From positions 1 to 14,853 of the forward strand of contig CANQFW010000029.1 of assembly GCA_947599995.1 (NCBI GenBank): DNA of 14,853 nucleotides. The letters are read 5' to 3'. Source of the DNA: an uncultured Clostridia bacterium. GTDB lineage: Bacteria > Bacillota > Clostridia > TANB77 > CAG-508. The stretch's first letter is position 1, and every line of letters starts with the position of its first letter. Position numbers and translations under genes: made by a program. Shown piece after piece: positions 7,381 to 14,760 of the stretch. The notes beneath the pieces are model-generated. The model searched no databases and was not told the origin of the DNA. It saw only the letters and a list, made by a program, of their open reading frames with translations.

Positions 7381-8241
7381 ATGAAAAAGGTACTAATATA
7401 TATAATATTAATGATATTAATAATTTTAATAATAATTTCAACATTTAAGATATGGATAAATCATAATATAAATCAAAAGCAGGTAGCTGTTTTAGTTTAT
7501 CATAATATTGTACTTAGCCAGGAGGAAAAAGAAAATGATCAAGATACACTAACTAAAGAAGATTTTGAGGAACAAATAAAATATTTACAAGAAGCTGGAT
7601 ATACATCAATATCATTAGATGATTTCTATAATTGGAAAGAAGGAATTGCGGATATACCTGAAAAATCTGTAGTAATAACATTTGATGATGGATACTATTC
7701 TTTTAAATACCTAGCACAGCCGATATTGCAAAAATATAACTATAAAGCAGCATGTTTTCTTATAGGAAAAGTAACAATACAAAATACTCCAGAGTATGTT
7801 GAAGGACAATATGGAACGATAGGACTAGATGAGGTAAAAAATAAAAGTGAAAATATAACTTATGGTTCACATACTTTTTATTTGCATGAGCAAACATCAG
7901 ATGGAAGCCCAATTGTTAAGACTAAATCTTATGAAGAAATAAAATCAGATACTAAGAAATTTGGAGAAGAACTATTTGATGCTAAGTATCTAGCGTATCC
8001 ATATTATACATATACAAAAGATTTCATAAAAGTGCTTAAAGAAGAAAATTATAAACTTGCTTTTGCAGGAGAAGAAGAAATGGCAACTAAAGACGTGTCA
8101 AATTTTAAAGTACCAAGAATTTCTGCTATAAAGAGTATGGATGAGTTTAAGAATATATTTGAAACTGATAAATATAGAAATAGATATGGAAATGGATTAA
8201 TTAGAAAGATATGTTTAAAAATCAGTAGAAATTTTAAATAA
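7381..8241 (+). CDS. Membrane-anchored polysaccharide deacetylase (NodB/CE4, PgaB/IcaB-like)
   Basis: A 286-residue predicted carbohydrate N-deacetylase facing the cell exterior. One N-terminal hydrophobic helix (about residues 4-22) with no obvious cleavage site acts as a signal anchor. The domain opens with VLVYHNI, and the segment TKEDFEEQIKYLQEAGYTSI is typical of the PgaB/IcaB branch. The catalytic DD pair is in TFDDGY (Asp102, Asp103). The zinc histidines are His164 and His169, with the five-residue offset seen in PgaB. The usual YPYG motif reads YPYY here. The substrate is probably peptidoglycan or an N-acetylglucosamine-based surface polymer. AAAGG (7367-7371) precedes the start. The gene has its own promoter and terminator and is followed by a glucosaminidase, consistent with wall remodelling. 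Confidence 0.9.
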   Translation: MKKVLIYIILMILIILIIISTFKIWINHNINQKQVAVLVYHNIVLSQEEKENDQDTLTKEDFEEQIKYLQEAGYTSISLDDFYNWKEGIADIPEKSVVITFDDGYYSFKYLAQPILQKYNYKAACFLIGKVTIQNTPEYVEGQYGTIGLDEVKNKSENITYGSHTFYLHEQTSDGSPIVKTKSYEEIKSDTKKFGEELFDAKYLAYPYYTYTKDFIKVLKEENYKLAFAGEEEMATKDVSNFKVPRISAIKSMDEFKNIFETDKYRNRYGNGLIRKICLKISRNFK

Positions 8242-8285
8242 GACTATTTGCAGGATATAAAAAAGTCCAGCAAATGGTCTTTTTA
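8241..8285 (+). terminator. Intrinsic terminator of the deacetylase gene
   Basis: Bases 8241-8251 pair with 8270-8280 (11 pairs, one G-T). A further three pairs form after a mismatch, closing an A-rich loop, and five T's follow. The stem starts on the last base of the stop codon. Confidence 0.88.
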
Positions 8286-8349
8286 TATATGGAAAAAGTA
8301 AGCCAGTATAAAAAAATTTTTTAATGGTTTATTTTTTTTTGAATAAAGG

Positions 8350-8379
8350 TTGACTTATAAAACTTATAAGTGATATACT
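8350..8379 (+). promoter_or_regulatory. Promoter with embedded palindrome, dockerin/cohesin operon
   Basis: TTGACT (8350-8355) and TATACT (8374-8379) are 18 bp apart, with TGA just before the -10 (extended -10). The spacer contains a perfect inverted repeat, ACTTATAA (8353-8360) and TTATAAGT (8364-8371), separated by three bases. ACTTATAA also recurs directly at 8362-8369. A repressor bound there would block RNA polymerase, so an operator is likely, though the regulator is unknown. Confidence 0.6.
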
Positions 8380-8433
8380 GTTTTTGACAAAATATGAAAA
8401 AAAAGTAAAAAAAATACTAAAGAGGTGTTGCAA

Positions 8434-9993
8434 ATGAATATTAAATTAAAATTTATATCAATACTAATTATAATAAATATAATATCAATAATATTTGGAA
8501 ATCTTTTTACAATAAGCGAAGCAACAAATGTTAAGCAGAGTATAAGTACAGATGTAAACGCTATTGACGAAAGTAAATATCCAGGAATTAAATCAAGAAT
8601 CAATGAATTAAAAAAACAATATTCTAATTGGAATTTTAAAATATTATACACAGGAATAAGTTGGGAAGATGCAATAAAATATGAGTACACAGGACATGGA
8701 AGTTCTCCAAAAAACCTAGTGCCTATCAGCTCAAATTATGCAGGAAACTGGATTTGTAGCATATGTAAAGACAAAGTATATGATTCGGGATCATGGAAAT
8801 GCGCATCAGAAGAAGCAATAAAATACATGATGGATCCAAGGAATTCTATGAATACATCTGATATATTTCAATTCTTAGAGTTATCTTATGACCAAAATAA
8901 AGGATACTCAAAAAGTACAGTTAAAAATATGCTAAAGGGAAGTTTTCTTGAAGAGGAAAAATATGCAGACACAATAATGAATGCGTGTAAACAGTATAAT
9001 GTAAATCCATATTACATTGTTGCTAGAATATTTCAAGAACAGAAAAAGACAGGAACGACTCTTACAAAAGGTCAAGGGTATAATGGTCAATATGTAGGTT
9101 ATTATAATGTATTTAACATTGGAGCAAGTGGAAGTGGTTCAGAAAAGGTTATATTAAATGGTCTTGCAAAGGCTAAAAGTAACGGATGGACGAGTTTAGA
9201 AAAATCAATAAGTGGTGGAATTCAAATTATCGCTAATCAATACATAGCTATTGGTCAAAACACAATGTATCTTCAAAAGTTTGATGTAGATAATACAGAT
9301 GGAAATATGTATTGGCACCAATACATGCAAAATATATTGGCAGCTCAAAATGAAGGTACAACATTGAAAAATTCACTTTCTTCTATGGATACCCTAAATT
9401 GTGACTATACATTTATAATACCAGTATATGAAAATATGCCAGGCACAGTTTCACCAAGACCAGCTACAACCTCACATGACACATCAGTATCGACTGATTT
9501 GGTAACTGTAAATGTAACATCTAGCTTAAAGATTAGAAATTCACCAGCGGGATCGACTACTGTTGGTTATCTGTATGCAGGGGAGATTGTAACAAGAATA
9601 CAAAAAGCTACTGAGAAGGTAAATGGTGCATATTGGGATAAGGTTTTAAGTTCTTCAGGTACCGAAGGATATGTTGCAAGAAGTACTTATGATGGAGAAA
9701 CTCCTTATAAGTTGTATTTAGTACCTTTAAATAGTCAAGATACTTCTGATGGTAATTCTGGAAGTGATGCGGTTGCCGGTAATACAAGTAGTGATAATTT
9801 TATAAAAGGTGACGCAAATGGTGATGGTAATATAACAACAAGAGATGCACAATATATACAAGAATATGTAATTGGAAATAGACAATTTACAGAGTCGCAA
9901 AAAAAACTTGCGGATGTAAATGGTGATGCGAATATAACAACAAGAGATGCACAATATATACAAGAGTATGTAATTGGAAATAGAAAATTCTAG
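8434..9993 (+). CDS. Secreted glucosaminidase-like wall hydrolase with SH3 and C-terminal dockerin
   Basis: A 519-residue exported protein. Domains in order: signal peptide (about 1-30, ending near ISEA); a glucosaminidase-type (GH73-like) catalytic region (about 45-320), with proposed catalytic Glu202 in ARIFQEQ and the family-like YYNVFNIGAS; a bacterial SH3 domain (about 356-430; SLKIRNSPAG, YVARS); a Ser/Gly/Asp linker; and a type I-like dockerin (459-519). The dockerin has two calcium loops, DANGDGNITTRD (460-471) and DVNGDANITTRD (494-505). The expected role is cleavage of peptidoglycan glycan chains after docking to a cohesin. The start at 8434 follows GAGGTG (8422-8427); a GTG at 8425 lies inside that site. 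Nineteen bases downstream begins the cohesin-like gene, its most likely partner. The catalytic family call is by motif and is less certain than the dockerin. Confidence 0.88.
   Translation: MNIKLKFISILIIINIISIIFGNLFTISEATNVKQSISTDVNAIDESKYPGIKSRINELKKQYSNWNFKILYTGISWEDAIKYEYTGHGSSPKNLVPISSNYAGNWICSICKDKVYDSGSWKCASEEAIKYMMDPRNSMNTSDIFQFLELSYDQNKGYSKSTVKNMLKGSFLEEEKYADTIMNACKQYNVNPYYIVARIFQEQKKTGTTLTKGQGYNGQYVGYYNVFNIGASGSGSEKVILNGLAKAKSNGWTSLEKSISGGIQIIANQYIAIGQNTMYLQKFDVDNTDGNMYWHQYMQNILAAQNEGTTLKNSLSSMDTLNCDYTFIIPVYENMPGTVSPRPATTSHDTSVSTDLVTVNVTSSLKIRNSPAGSTTVGYLYAGEIVTRIQKATEKVNGAYWDKVLSSSGTEGYVARSTYDGETPYKLYLVPLNSQDTSDGNSGSDAVAGNTSSDNFIKGDANGDGNITTRDAQYIQEYVIGNRQFTESQKKLADVNGDANITTRDAQYIQEYVIGNRKF
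9829..9990 (+). repeat. Near-identical tandem duplication encoding the two dockerin repeats
   Basis: Bases 9829-9888 and 9931-9990 match at 57 of 60 positions with an offset of 102 bp (34 codons). The three differences are two silent third-position changes (GAA/GAG, TTT/TTC) and one Gln-to-Lys change. The calcium-loop codons just upstream are also similar but more diverged. Confidence 0.95.
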
Positions 9994-10012
9994 TTTTGGG
10001 AGGAAAATATAT

Positions 10013-11614
10013 ATGCTAAAAAAAAGAGATGTATTAATATATTGCATAATTACGTTTTTAATAATAATGTTTAATGGAAGCTTGTCATATGGCGTAACAG
10101 GAACCCCAGGGTCAACTGTAAATGTTACATATAGTATAAATTCTCCAGATGGAGGAAATTTATCAACAGTAACCGGTAAAATAGATTATGATGACAAAGT
10201 TTTAGAGCTAGTTAGTGTCTCGTCATCTGCCGGTATATCTGGAAATGGTAGAGTATCTGCTACTGAAAGCCAAATAAATGGTAAATCTATGAGTGTAACT
10301 GCAACATATAGGATAAAATCAGGCACGGAAAATACAACAGCATCAACTAAGCTTAGTGTGTCTGAATTATATACTAATAGTTCTGAAAATAATCACCCAA
10401 CGTCTGTGGTAGGAAATGTAACAGTTAAGGCAGCATCAAATCCGACCCCTAACACAACAACTAATACAGGAAATCAACAAACACAAAATACCTCTGGAAC
10501 AACACAAACTTCAAATTCTTCTTCAAATACACCAAAAGAAGTAACCTTTAAAAATACAAATGAAACAATGTATACAACCAATAGAGTTAATTTAAGGACA
10601 CAATATGGAACAAAAGGTAGTATAGTAAAAACTTTGTCTGAAGGTGAACAGCTTACAAGAACAGGTTATAGTACGACAAATGTTGATGGATATTCTTGGA
10701 GTAGAGTAACATATAATGGGGGAACATATTATTGCGTAACAAAGAGTCTTACGGCTACAAAACCTGAAAAAACCGAACAAGACGATCAGAATACAACAAA
10801 TGAAATTGCAGAAAATACTACAAATGAAGAAGTAAATGAGGTTACTGAAAATTCAGATTCAGAAGCAATAAATGCAGATATAACACAATTGGAAATAGTA
10901 GGATATACATTATCTCCTTCATTTGATCCAAGTGTATATGAGTATAGTTTAACTATACCTGAAGATGTTGAGTCAGTGGATGTAAAAGCACAAGCTGCAA
11001 ATGATAATGTTCAAATAGAAATAGCTGGAAATACAGAATTGAAAGATGAAGAAAATGTTATAACAGTTATTTGTTACAACAAAGATAATAATAATTCTAC
11101 AACTTATCAAATAATGGTAAACAAGCAAGCTGCTGAAAATCCACATGCTGATGCTATTGTTGAGGCAAAGCAAAAAAGAAATTTAATAATAAAAATAGGT
11201 GTTGCCATTATTATTATACTAATTATATTATGTATAATAGTATTCAAAAAGAGTAAAGAGGAAGAACTAAAGGCTGAGGAAGAAGCTAGAAGGTTAAGAA
11301 TGAAAAAATTAAAAGAAAAAGAATCAAGTGATGAAAGAAAAAAACGTATGCAACAAAAGAATTCTAATATAGAGCAAAAAAGAGATGGCAGACCAAGAAA
11401 TTTGAATGAAAATAATATTCAAGCTAGAAGAGAAAGACAAAATATAAATAATGATGAAAATAGAATGGCTAGAATGCAAGAAAGGCGAGTTTCAGAGCAA
11501 GGTGCGCAAAGACCTCAAAAAGCTCAGAAAGATAGAGACGAAGAATTTGATGAGAAGTTAGAAAAAATAAGGAAAAGGCAGATGAGACAGGAAAAAGGTG
11601 GAAAGCACTTTTAA
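10013..11614 (+). CDS. Membrane-anchored cohesin-like adaptor with SH3, cadherin-like domain and basic cytoplasmic tail
   Basis: A 533-residue type I membrane protein. Order: signal peptide (about 1-27); a cohesin-like domain (about 30-140), with PGSTVNVTYSI, then IDYDDKVLELVSV, then VTATYRIKSG and a closing VVGNVTVKA, the strand order of cohesins but about 30 residues shorter; a Thr/Asn/Gln/Ser linker (about 141-183); a bacterial SH3 domain (about 186-247); an acidic Asn/Thr/Glu linker; a cadherin-like beta-sandwich (about 288-372; LSPSFDPSVYEYSLTIP); one transmembrane helix (391-411); and a 122-residue cytoplasmic tail very rich in Lys, Arg, Glu and Gln. It probably receives the dockerin of the glucosaminidase encoded just upstream. 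GGGAGGA (9998-10004) sits eight bases before the ATG. The cohesin assignment is by motif and by its dockerin neighbour. Confidence 0.8.
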   Translation: MLKKRDVLIYCIITFLIIMFNGSLSYGVTGTPGSTVNVTYSINSPDGGNLSTVTGKIDYDDKVLELVSVSSSAGISGNGRVSATESQINGKSMSVTATYRIKSGTENTTASTKLSVSELYTNSSENNHPTSVVGNVTVKAASNPTPNTTTNTGNQQTQNTSGTTQTSNSSSNTPKEVTFKNTNETMYTTNRVNLRTQYGTKGSIVKTLSEGEQLTRTGYSTTNVDGYSWSRVTYNGGTYYCVTKSLTATKPEKTEQDDQNTTNEIAENTTNEEVNEVTENSDSEAINADITQLEIVGYTLSPSFDPSVYEYSLTIPEDVESVDVKAQAANDNVQIEIAGNTELKDEENVITVICYNKDNNNSTTYQIMVNKQAAENPHADAIVEAKQKRNLIIKIGVAIIIILIILCIIVFKKSKEEELKAEEEARRLRMKKLKEKESSDERKKRMQQKNSNIEQKRDGRPRNLNENNIQARRERQNINNDENRMARMQERRVSEQGAQRPQKAQKDRDEEFDEKLEKIRKRQMRQEKGGKHF

Positions 11615-11656
11615 AATATAAACAAAAATTTATAAATTAAGCATAAAATTTAAAAT

Positions 11657-11698
11657 CTCCTAATATAGTTTTAATAACAAAATATTAGGAGGTTTTTT
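11657..11698 (+). terminator. Terminator-like hairpin whose 3' arm is the next gene's Shine-Dalgarno
   Basis: CTCCTAATAT (11657-11666) pairs perfectly with ATATTAGGAG (11682-11691) around a 15-base loop; one more G precedes six T's (11693-11698). The site AGGAGG (11687-11692) for the gene at 11699 is almost wholly within the 3' arm. It may end the cohesin transcript, sequester the ribosome binding site in read-through RNA, or both. Confidence 0.75.
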
Positions 11699-13258
11699 AT
11701 GGACGTGGAAGTAAGCAAAGAAAATATATGTATAAATAAAAAAGTAGCTGAGAAAAAAGAATTAATATTTGTACAAAATGATTTAATAGTACCAGATTCG
11801 AAACCTGATGTATTGAGCAGTATAAATATGTCTGGTAATGTATGTGTATACAAAAAAGAAGTACAAGATGATAAAATTAAAATAGAAGGAAATATTAATA
11901 CATATATAATGTATTTGCCAGATAGCAAAGACGATAAATTAAGAGCATTAAATACAAGTTTAGATTTTTCAGAATTTATAAATGTCCCAGGTGCAAAAGA
12001 GGGAATGCAGTTAGAACTTCAAACTTGTATAAAAGATATGGAATGCAAAGTGCTAAATGGTAGAAAAATTAATGTTAAAGCAGGGATAGAAGTAACTATA
12101 AAGGTATATTCAAATGAAGAAGTAAATATTGTAAATTCAATAAATAATATACCTGATATCCAAACATTGCAAAAAGATTTTACTATAAATTCTTTAGTAG
12201 GTAGCGGTAATACAAAGGTTTATGTAAAAGACACTTTAAGTATTGATCAAAAAGATGAAATTGCAGAAATTTTAAAAGCAGATGTTAACTTAATTGATAC
12301 AGATATTAAAATAAGCTATAACAAGATTTTAGTTAAATCTGATGCGGATGTAAAAATAATGTATTTAACAGAGAATAACAGAATCAATACTGTAACAAGT
12401 AAAATACCTGTTGTAGGTTTTGTAGATTTACAAAATATTTCTGAGGACAATATCTGCGATGTTAATTTCGACATATCAAATATGATTATTAGGCCAAATG
12501 GACCAGAAGAACACTCTATTTATGTCGAACTAGAAATTGGAGCAAATTGCAAGGCTTTTGAGGTAAAGCAAATTAGTTTGTTACAAGATTTGTATAGTCC
12601 AACAATGGATGTAGAGTTTAATCAAAGAAGAGTATCTACAATGACAAGTAAAACTTCTAAAACAAAAGAATTTACAGTTTCAAACAATATAAATATTGAT
12701 GGAATTTCATCACAAAATGTTTTAGATGTAGAAGTAAAAAGTATATTAAATAAACAACAAGTTACTGTATCTAAAATAATTTATGAGGGTGAGCTGGAAG
12801 TTAATTTTATATTTGAAGATGGAAACAATATAAGTAGTAAGCTTGAAAAAATTCCTTTCGATTGCTCTGTAGACAATGAATTAGGAGATGACAAAATAAA
12901 TGTATCTACTAGAACAATTATAAATAATACAAATTTTGAGTTCGGCACATCTTCTGTAAAGGCAAATGTTGATGTTACTCTTAATATTGAAGAAAGTAAA
13001 AATGTGAATATAAACATTATTGATAATATACAAATTCAAGAAAAAAGGCAGTCAAATGGGCAAGATTATGATAGTTTAATTTTATATATTGTACAAAGCG
13101 GAGATACTTTATGGAAAATAGCAAAAAAATTTAGAAGCACAATAGATGACATTGTAAGAACAAATGGAATTGAAGATCCAGATAAAATTAATGTTGGTCA
13201 AAAGCTATATATTCCAAAATTTAGATACATGAGAAGAGAAAAAACTCAAAATGCATAG
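11699..13258 (+). CDS. sipL: SipL-like spore envelope protein (SPOCS/DUF3794 repeats plus LysM)
   Basis: A 519-residue protein with no signal peptide or membrane helix. It starts with a DUF3794/SPOCS-type segment (LIVPDSKPDVLSSINMSGNV, about residues 28-47). Two further beta-rich stretches (about 170-290 and 310-440) look like more copies. It ends with a LysM domain (about 463-508; YIVQSGDTLWKIAKKF, then INVGQKLYIPK). This layout and length match SipL of Clostridioides difficile, which binds SpoIVA and directs coat assembly around the forespore; the function here is inferred from that. The ribosome binding site AGGAGG lies six bases before the ATG, inside a hairpin. The last 8 bp overlap yunB, so the two are almost certainly coupled. 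Family homologues are sigma-E controlled; I see CATAAAAT at 11642-11649 but no matching -35. Confidence 0.87.
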   Translation: MDVEVSKENICINKKVAEKKELIFVQNDLIVPDSKPDVLSSINMSGNVCVYKKEVQDDKIKIEGNINTYIMYLPDSKDDKLRALNTSLDFSEFINVPGAKEGMQLELQTCIKDMECKVLNGRKINVKAGIEVTIKVYSNEEVNIVNSINNIPDIQTLQKDFTINSLVGSGNTKVYVKDTLSIDQKDEIAEILKADVNLIDTDIKISYNKILVKSDADVKIMYLTENNRINTVTSKIPVVGFVDLQNISEDNICDVNFDISNMIIRPNGPEEHSIYVELEIGANCKAFEVKQISLLQDLYSPTMDVEFNQRRVSTMTSKTSKTKEFTVSNNINIDGISSQNVLDVEVKSILNKQQVTVSKIIYEGELEVNFIFEDGNNISSKLEKIPFDCSVDNELGDDKINVSTRTIINNTNFEFGTSSVKANVDVTLNIEESKNVNINIIDNIQIQEKRQSNGQDYDSLILYIVQSGDTLWKIAKKFRSTIDDIVRTNGIEDPDKINVGQKLYIPKFRYMRREKTQNA

Positions 13259-13958
13259 CGATAAACATATGTATAGAATCTATTCACGCAGAAGATTTAA
13301 TATTTTTAATTCAAAAAAACACAAAGACAAGGCTATTCAAAGAAAAATGAAAGTTGCAACACCTATGTTTGTAATTTTTATAATAGCAATTTTATTTTGT
13401 TATTTTATTTGGAAAAGTATGGATCCGGTTTTTGATGAGGTTTGTGTGGATGAGGCTAAGTATATTGCTACAATGATAACAAACGAAGAATCTACAAAGG
13501 TAATGCAAAAATATAATTATAGTGATTTATTTAAAATAGAAAAAGATGATGAAGGAAAAATAGAAATGATAAGTGCAAATATTTTTGTAATAAATCAAAT
13601 AACGTCAGATATTGCAATTGAGGTACAGAAGTCTTTGGATAATTATGAAAATGGAAAAGTTAAATTGCCACTAGGGGTTATTAGTGGTAATAAACTTTTA
13701 TCTGGAATCTTGCCAGATATTAAGATTAAATTAGCAACAGCAGGAAATGTAATAACTGACTTAAAAAGTGAGTTTGTATCGCAAGGTACAAATCAAACTC
13801 TACATAGGGTTTATTTACAGATTGATTGTAATATTAATGTTCTTACATCTTATAATGTTATTAAGTCAAGCATTCAAAACCAAGTATTACTACTTGAGAA
13901 TGTTGTTGTTGGTGACTTTGGAGCTTGGGCAGATTATCCTTTTATTAATAATAGGTAA
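13251..13958 (+). CDS. yunB: Sporulation protein YunB
   Basis: A 235-residue protein with a short basic N-terminus, one membrane helix (about residues 35-54), and a domain outside the cytoplasm of the mother cell or at the forespore membrane. The YunB family signature is clear: PVFDE followed by EAKYIATMITNE, then IPLG-like LPLGVISGNKLLSGILPDIKIKL, and TDLKSEFVSQGTNQTLHRVYL. B. subtilis yunB is a sigma-E-dependent sporulation gene of unclear biochemical role. The C-terminal end (VVVGDFGAWADYPFINNR) departs after VVVGD from the usual GDVPDTYYN-type ending; the other frames do not restore it, so it looks like divergence, not a frameshift. It overlaps the SipL-like gene by 8 bp. An alternative ATG at 13269 would shorten it by six residues. 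A strong terminator follows. Confidence 0.92.
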   Translation: MHSDKHMYRIYSRRRFNIFNSKKHKDKAIQRKMKVATPMFVIFIIAILFCYFIWKSMDPVFDEVCVDEAKYIATMITNEESTKVMQKYNYSDLFKIEKDDEGKIEMISANIFVINQITSDIAIEVQKSLDNYENGKVKLPLGVISGNKLLSGILPDIKIKLATAGNVITDLKSEFVSQGTNQTLHRVYLQIDCNINVLTSYNVIKSSIQNQVLLLENVVVGDFGAWADYPFINNR

Positions 13959-13959
13959 C

Positions 13960-14014
13960 CAGAGGAAGTTGAGTGTTTTTTTAAAAATACACTCAATTGT
14001 TCCTCGGTTTTTTT
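13960..14014 (+). terminator. Long intrinsic terminator between convergent yunB and deoD
   Basis: The outer stem pairs 13962-13967 with 14000-14005, and the inner stem pairs 13969-13975 with 13990-13996, with a small internal loop and an A/T-rich apical part. Seven T's (14008-14014) follow on the plus strand, so it serves yunB. The minus-strand exit lacks a T-run, so termination of deoD by it is uncertain. Confidence 0.88.
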
Positions 14015-14034
14015 ATAATCTAGGAAAGTCAACG

Positions 14035-14760
14035 TTAAAAACGATAGACTACGCTTTCTAAAGCAAGGGTTATCATTTTATCTAACCCTAAAAGTCTTTC
14101 ATCACTGCTTGCATGTGCTTTTTTAAATGGTGTGTCTACAACGGTCATTAAGCAAGAAGCTTTTCTATTTAAAATTTTTGCATTATAAAATAAAGCAAAA
14201 GCTTCCATTTCTATTCCTACAAAATTATTATCTATAGGAACACGATTGTAGAATTTTTTTGGGTCTGTCATATATAGGTCAAAACAGTCAGAGCAAATGG
14301 TATTTCCTTTTATAATATTTATATTTGTATTTTTAGCAGCATTAATAATACTATTATTTAAATCTGAATTTGAAGCTACATAATGACAATCATCATTATT
14401 TAAGGTTAACGCATAGTTACTTTCTGAATATACGTTTTGAGAAAGTATTACATCGAATAAATTTAATTCTGGAATTAAAGCTCCACAAGAACCAATTCTT
14501 ATTATATTTTCTACTTCGTAAAATTTATATAATTCATATGAATATATTCCCATACTTGGCATTCCCATTCCAGATGCCATAATGGTAACTTCTTTTCCTT
14601 TATACATACCGGTGTATGAATACATTCCTCTAACAGAATTGACTAATTTATAGTCACATAAGAACTTTTCTGCTATATATTTAGCTCTTAGAGGATCTCC
14701 TGGCATTATTACAGTTTTAGCAATATCTCCTAAGGCAGCTTCATTGTGTGGTGTTGACAT
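14035..14760 (-). CDS. deoD: Purine nucleoside phosphorylase, DeoD type
   Basis: A 241-residue cytoplasmic enzyme of the hexameric (trimeric dimer) PNP family. It splits purine nucleosides and deoxynucleosides with phosphate for salvage. Phosphate-binding and active-site features match E. coli DeoD: His5 (STPHNEA), PGDPLRA with Arg25, Arg44 (SVRGM), RIGSCGA, the ribose-binding EMEAFALF, and the base-contacting Asp209 with Arg222 thirteen residues later, the same spacing as Asp204/Arg217. AGGAGGT on the minus strand (14774-14768) lies seven bases before the ATG. The gene is convergent with yunB. Upstream of it (14775-14853) the DNA is AT-rich with a nine-A tract at 14805-14813. TATAGT (14799-14794, minus strand) is a possible -10, without a convincing -35. 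Confidence 0.97.
   Translation of the reverse strand: MSTPHNEAALGDIAKTVIMPGDPLRAKYIAEKFLCDYKLVNSVRGMYSYTGMYKGKEVTIMASGMGMPSMGIYSYELYKFYEVENIIRIGSCGALIPELNLFDVILSQNVYSESNYALTLNNDDCHYVASNSDLNNSIINAAKNTNINIIKGNTICSDCFDLYMTDPKKFYNRVPIDNNFVGIEMEAFALFYNAKILNRKASCLMTVVDTPFKKAHASSDERLLGLDKMITLALESVVYRF

Noticed and set aside
9727..10047. Minus-strand frame across the dockerin repeats
   Set aside because: Its apparent internal protein repeat is only the antisense reading of the dockerin duplication.
13900..13958. Frameshift at the end of yunB
   Set aside because: The C-terminus diverges from the usual ending, but neither alternative frame restores the expected residues, and the stop is followed at once by a good terminator.
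13768..14061. Plus-strand 97-codon frame overlapping yunB and running into the terminator
   Set aside because: It overlaps conserved yunB sequence in another frame and continues through the terminator and the end of deoD; no Shine-Dalgarno.
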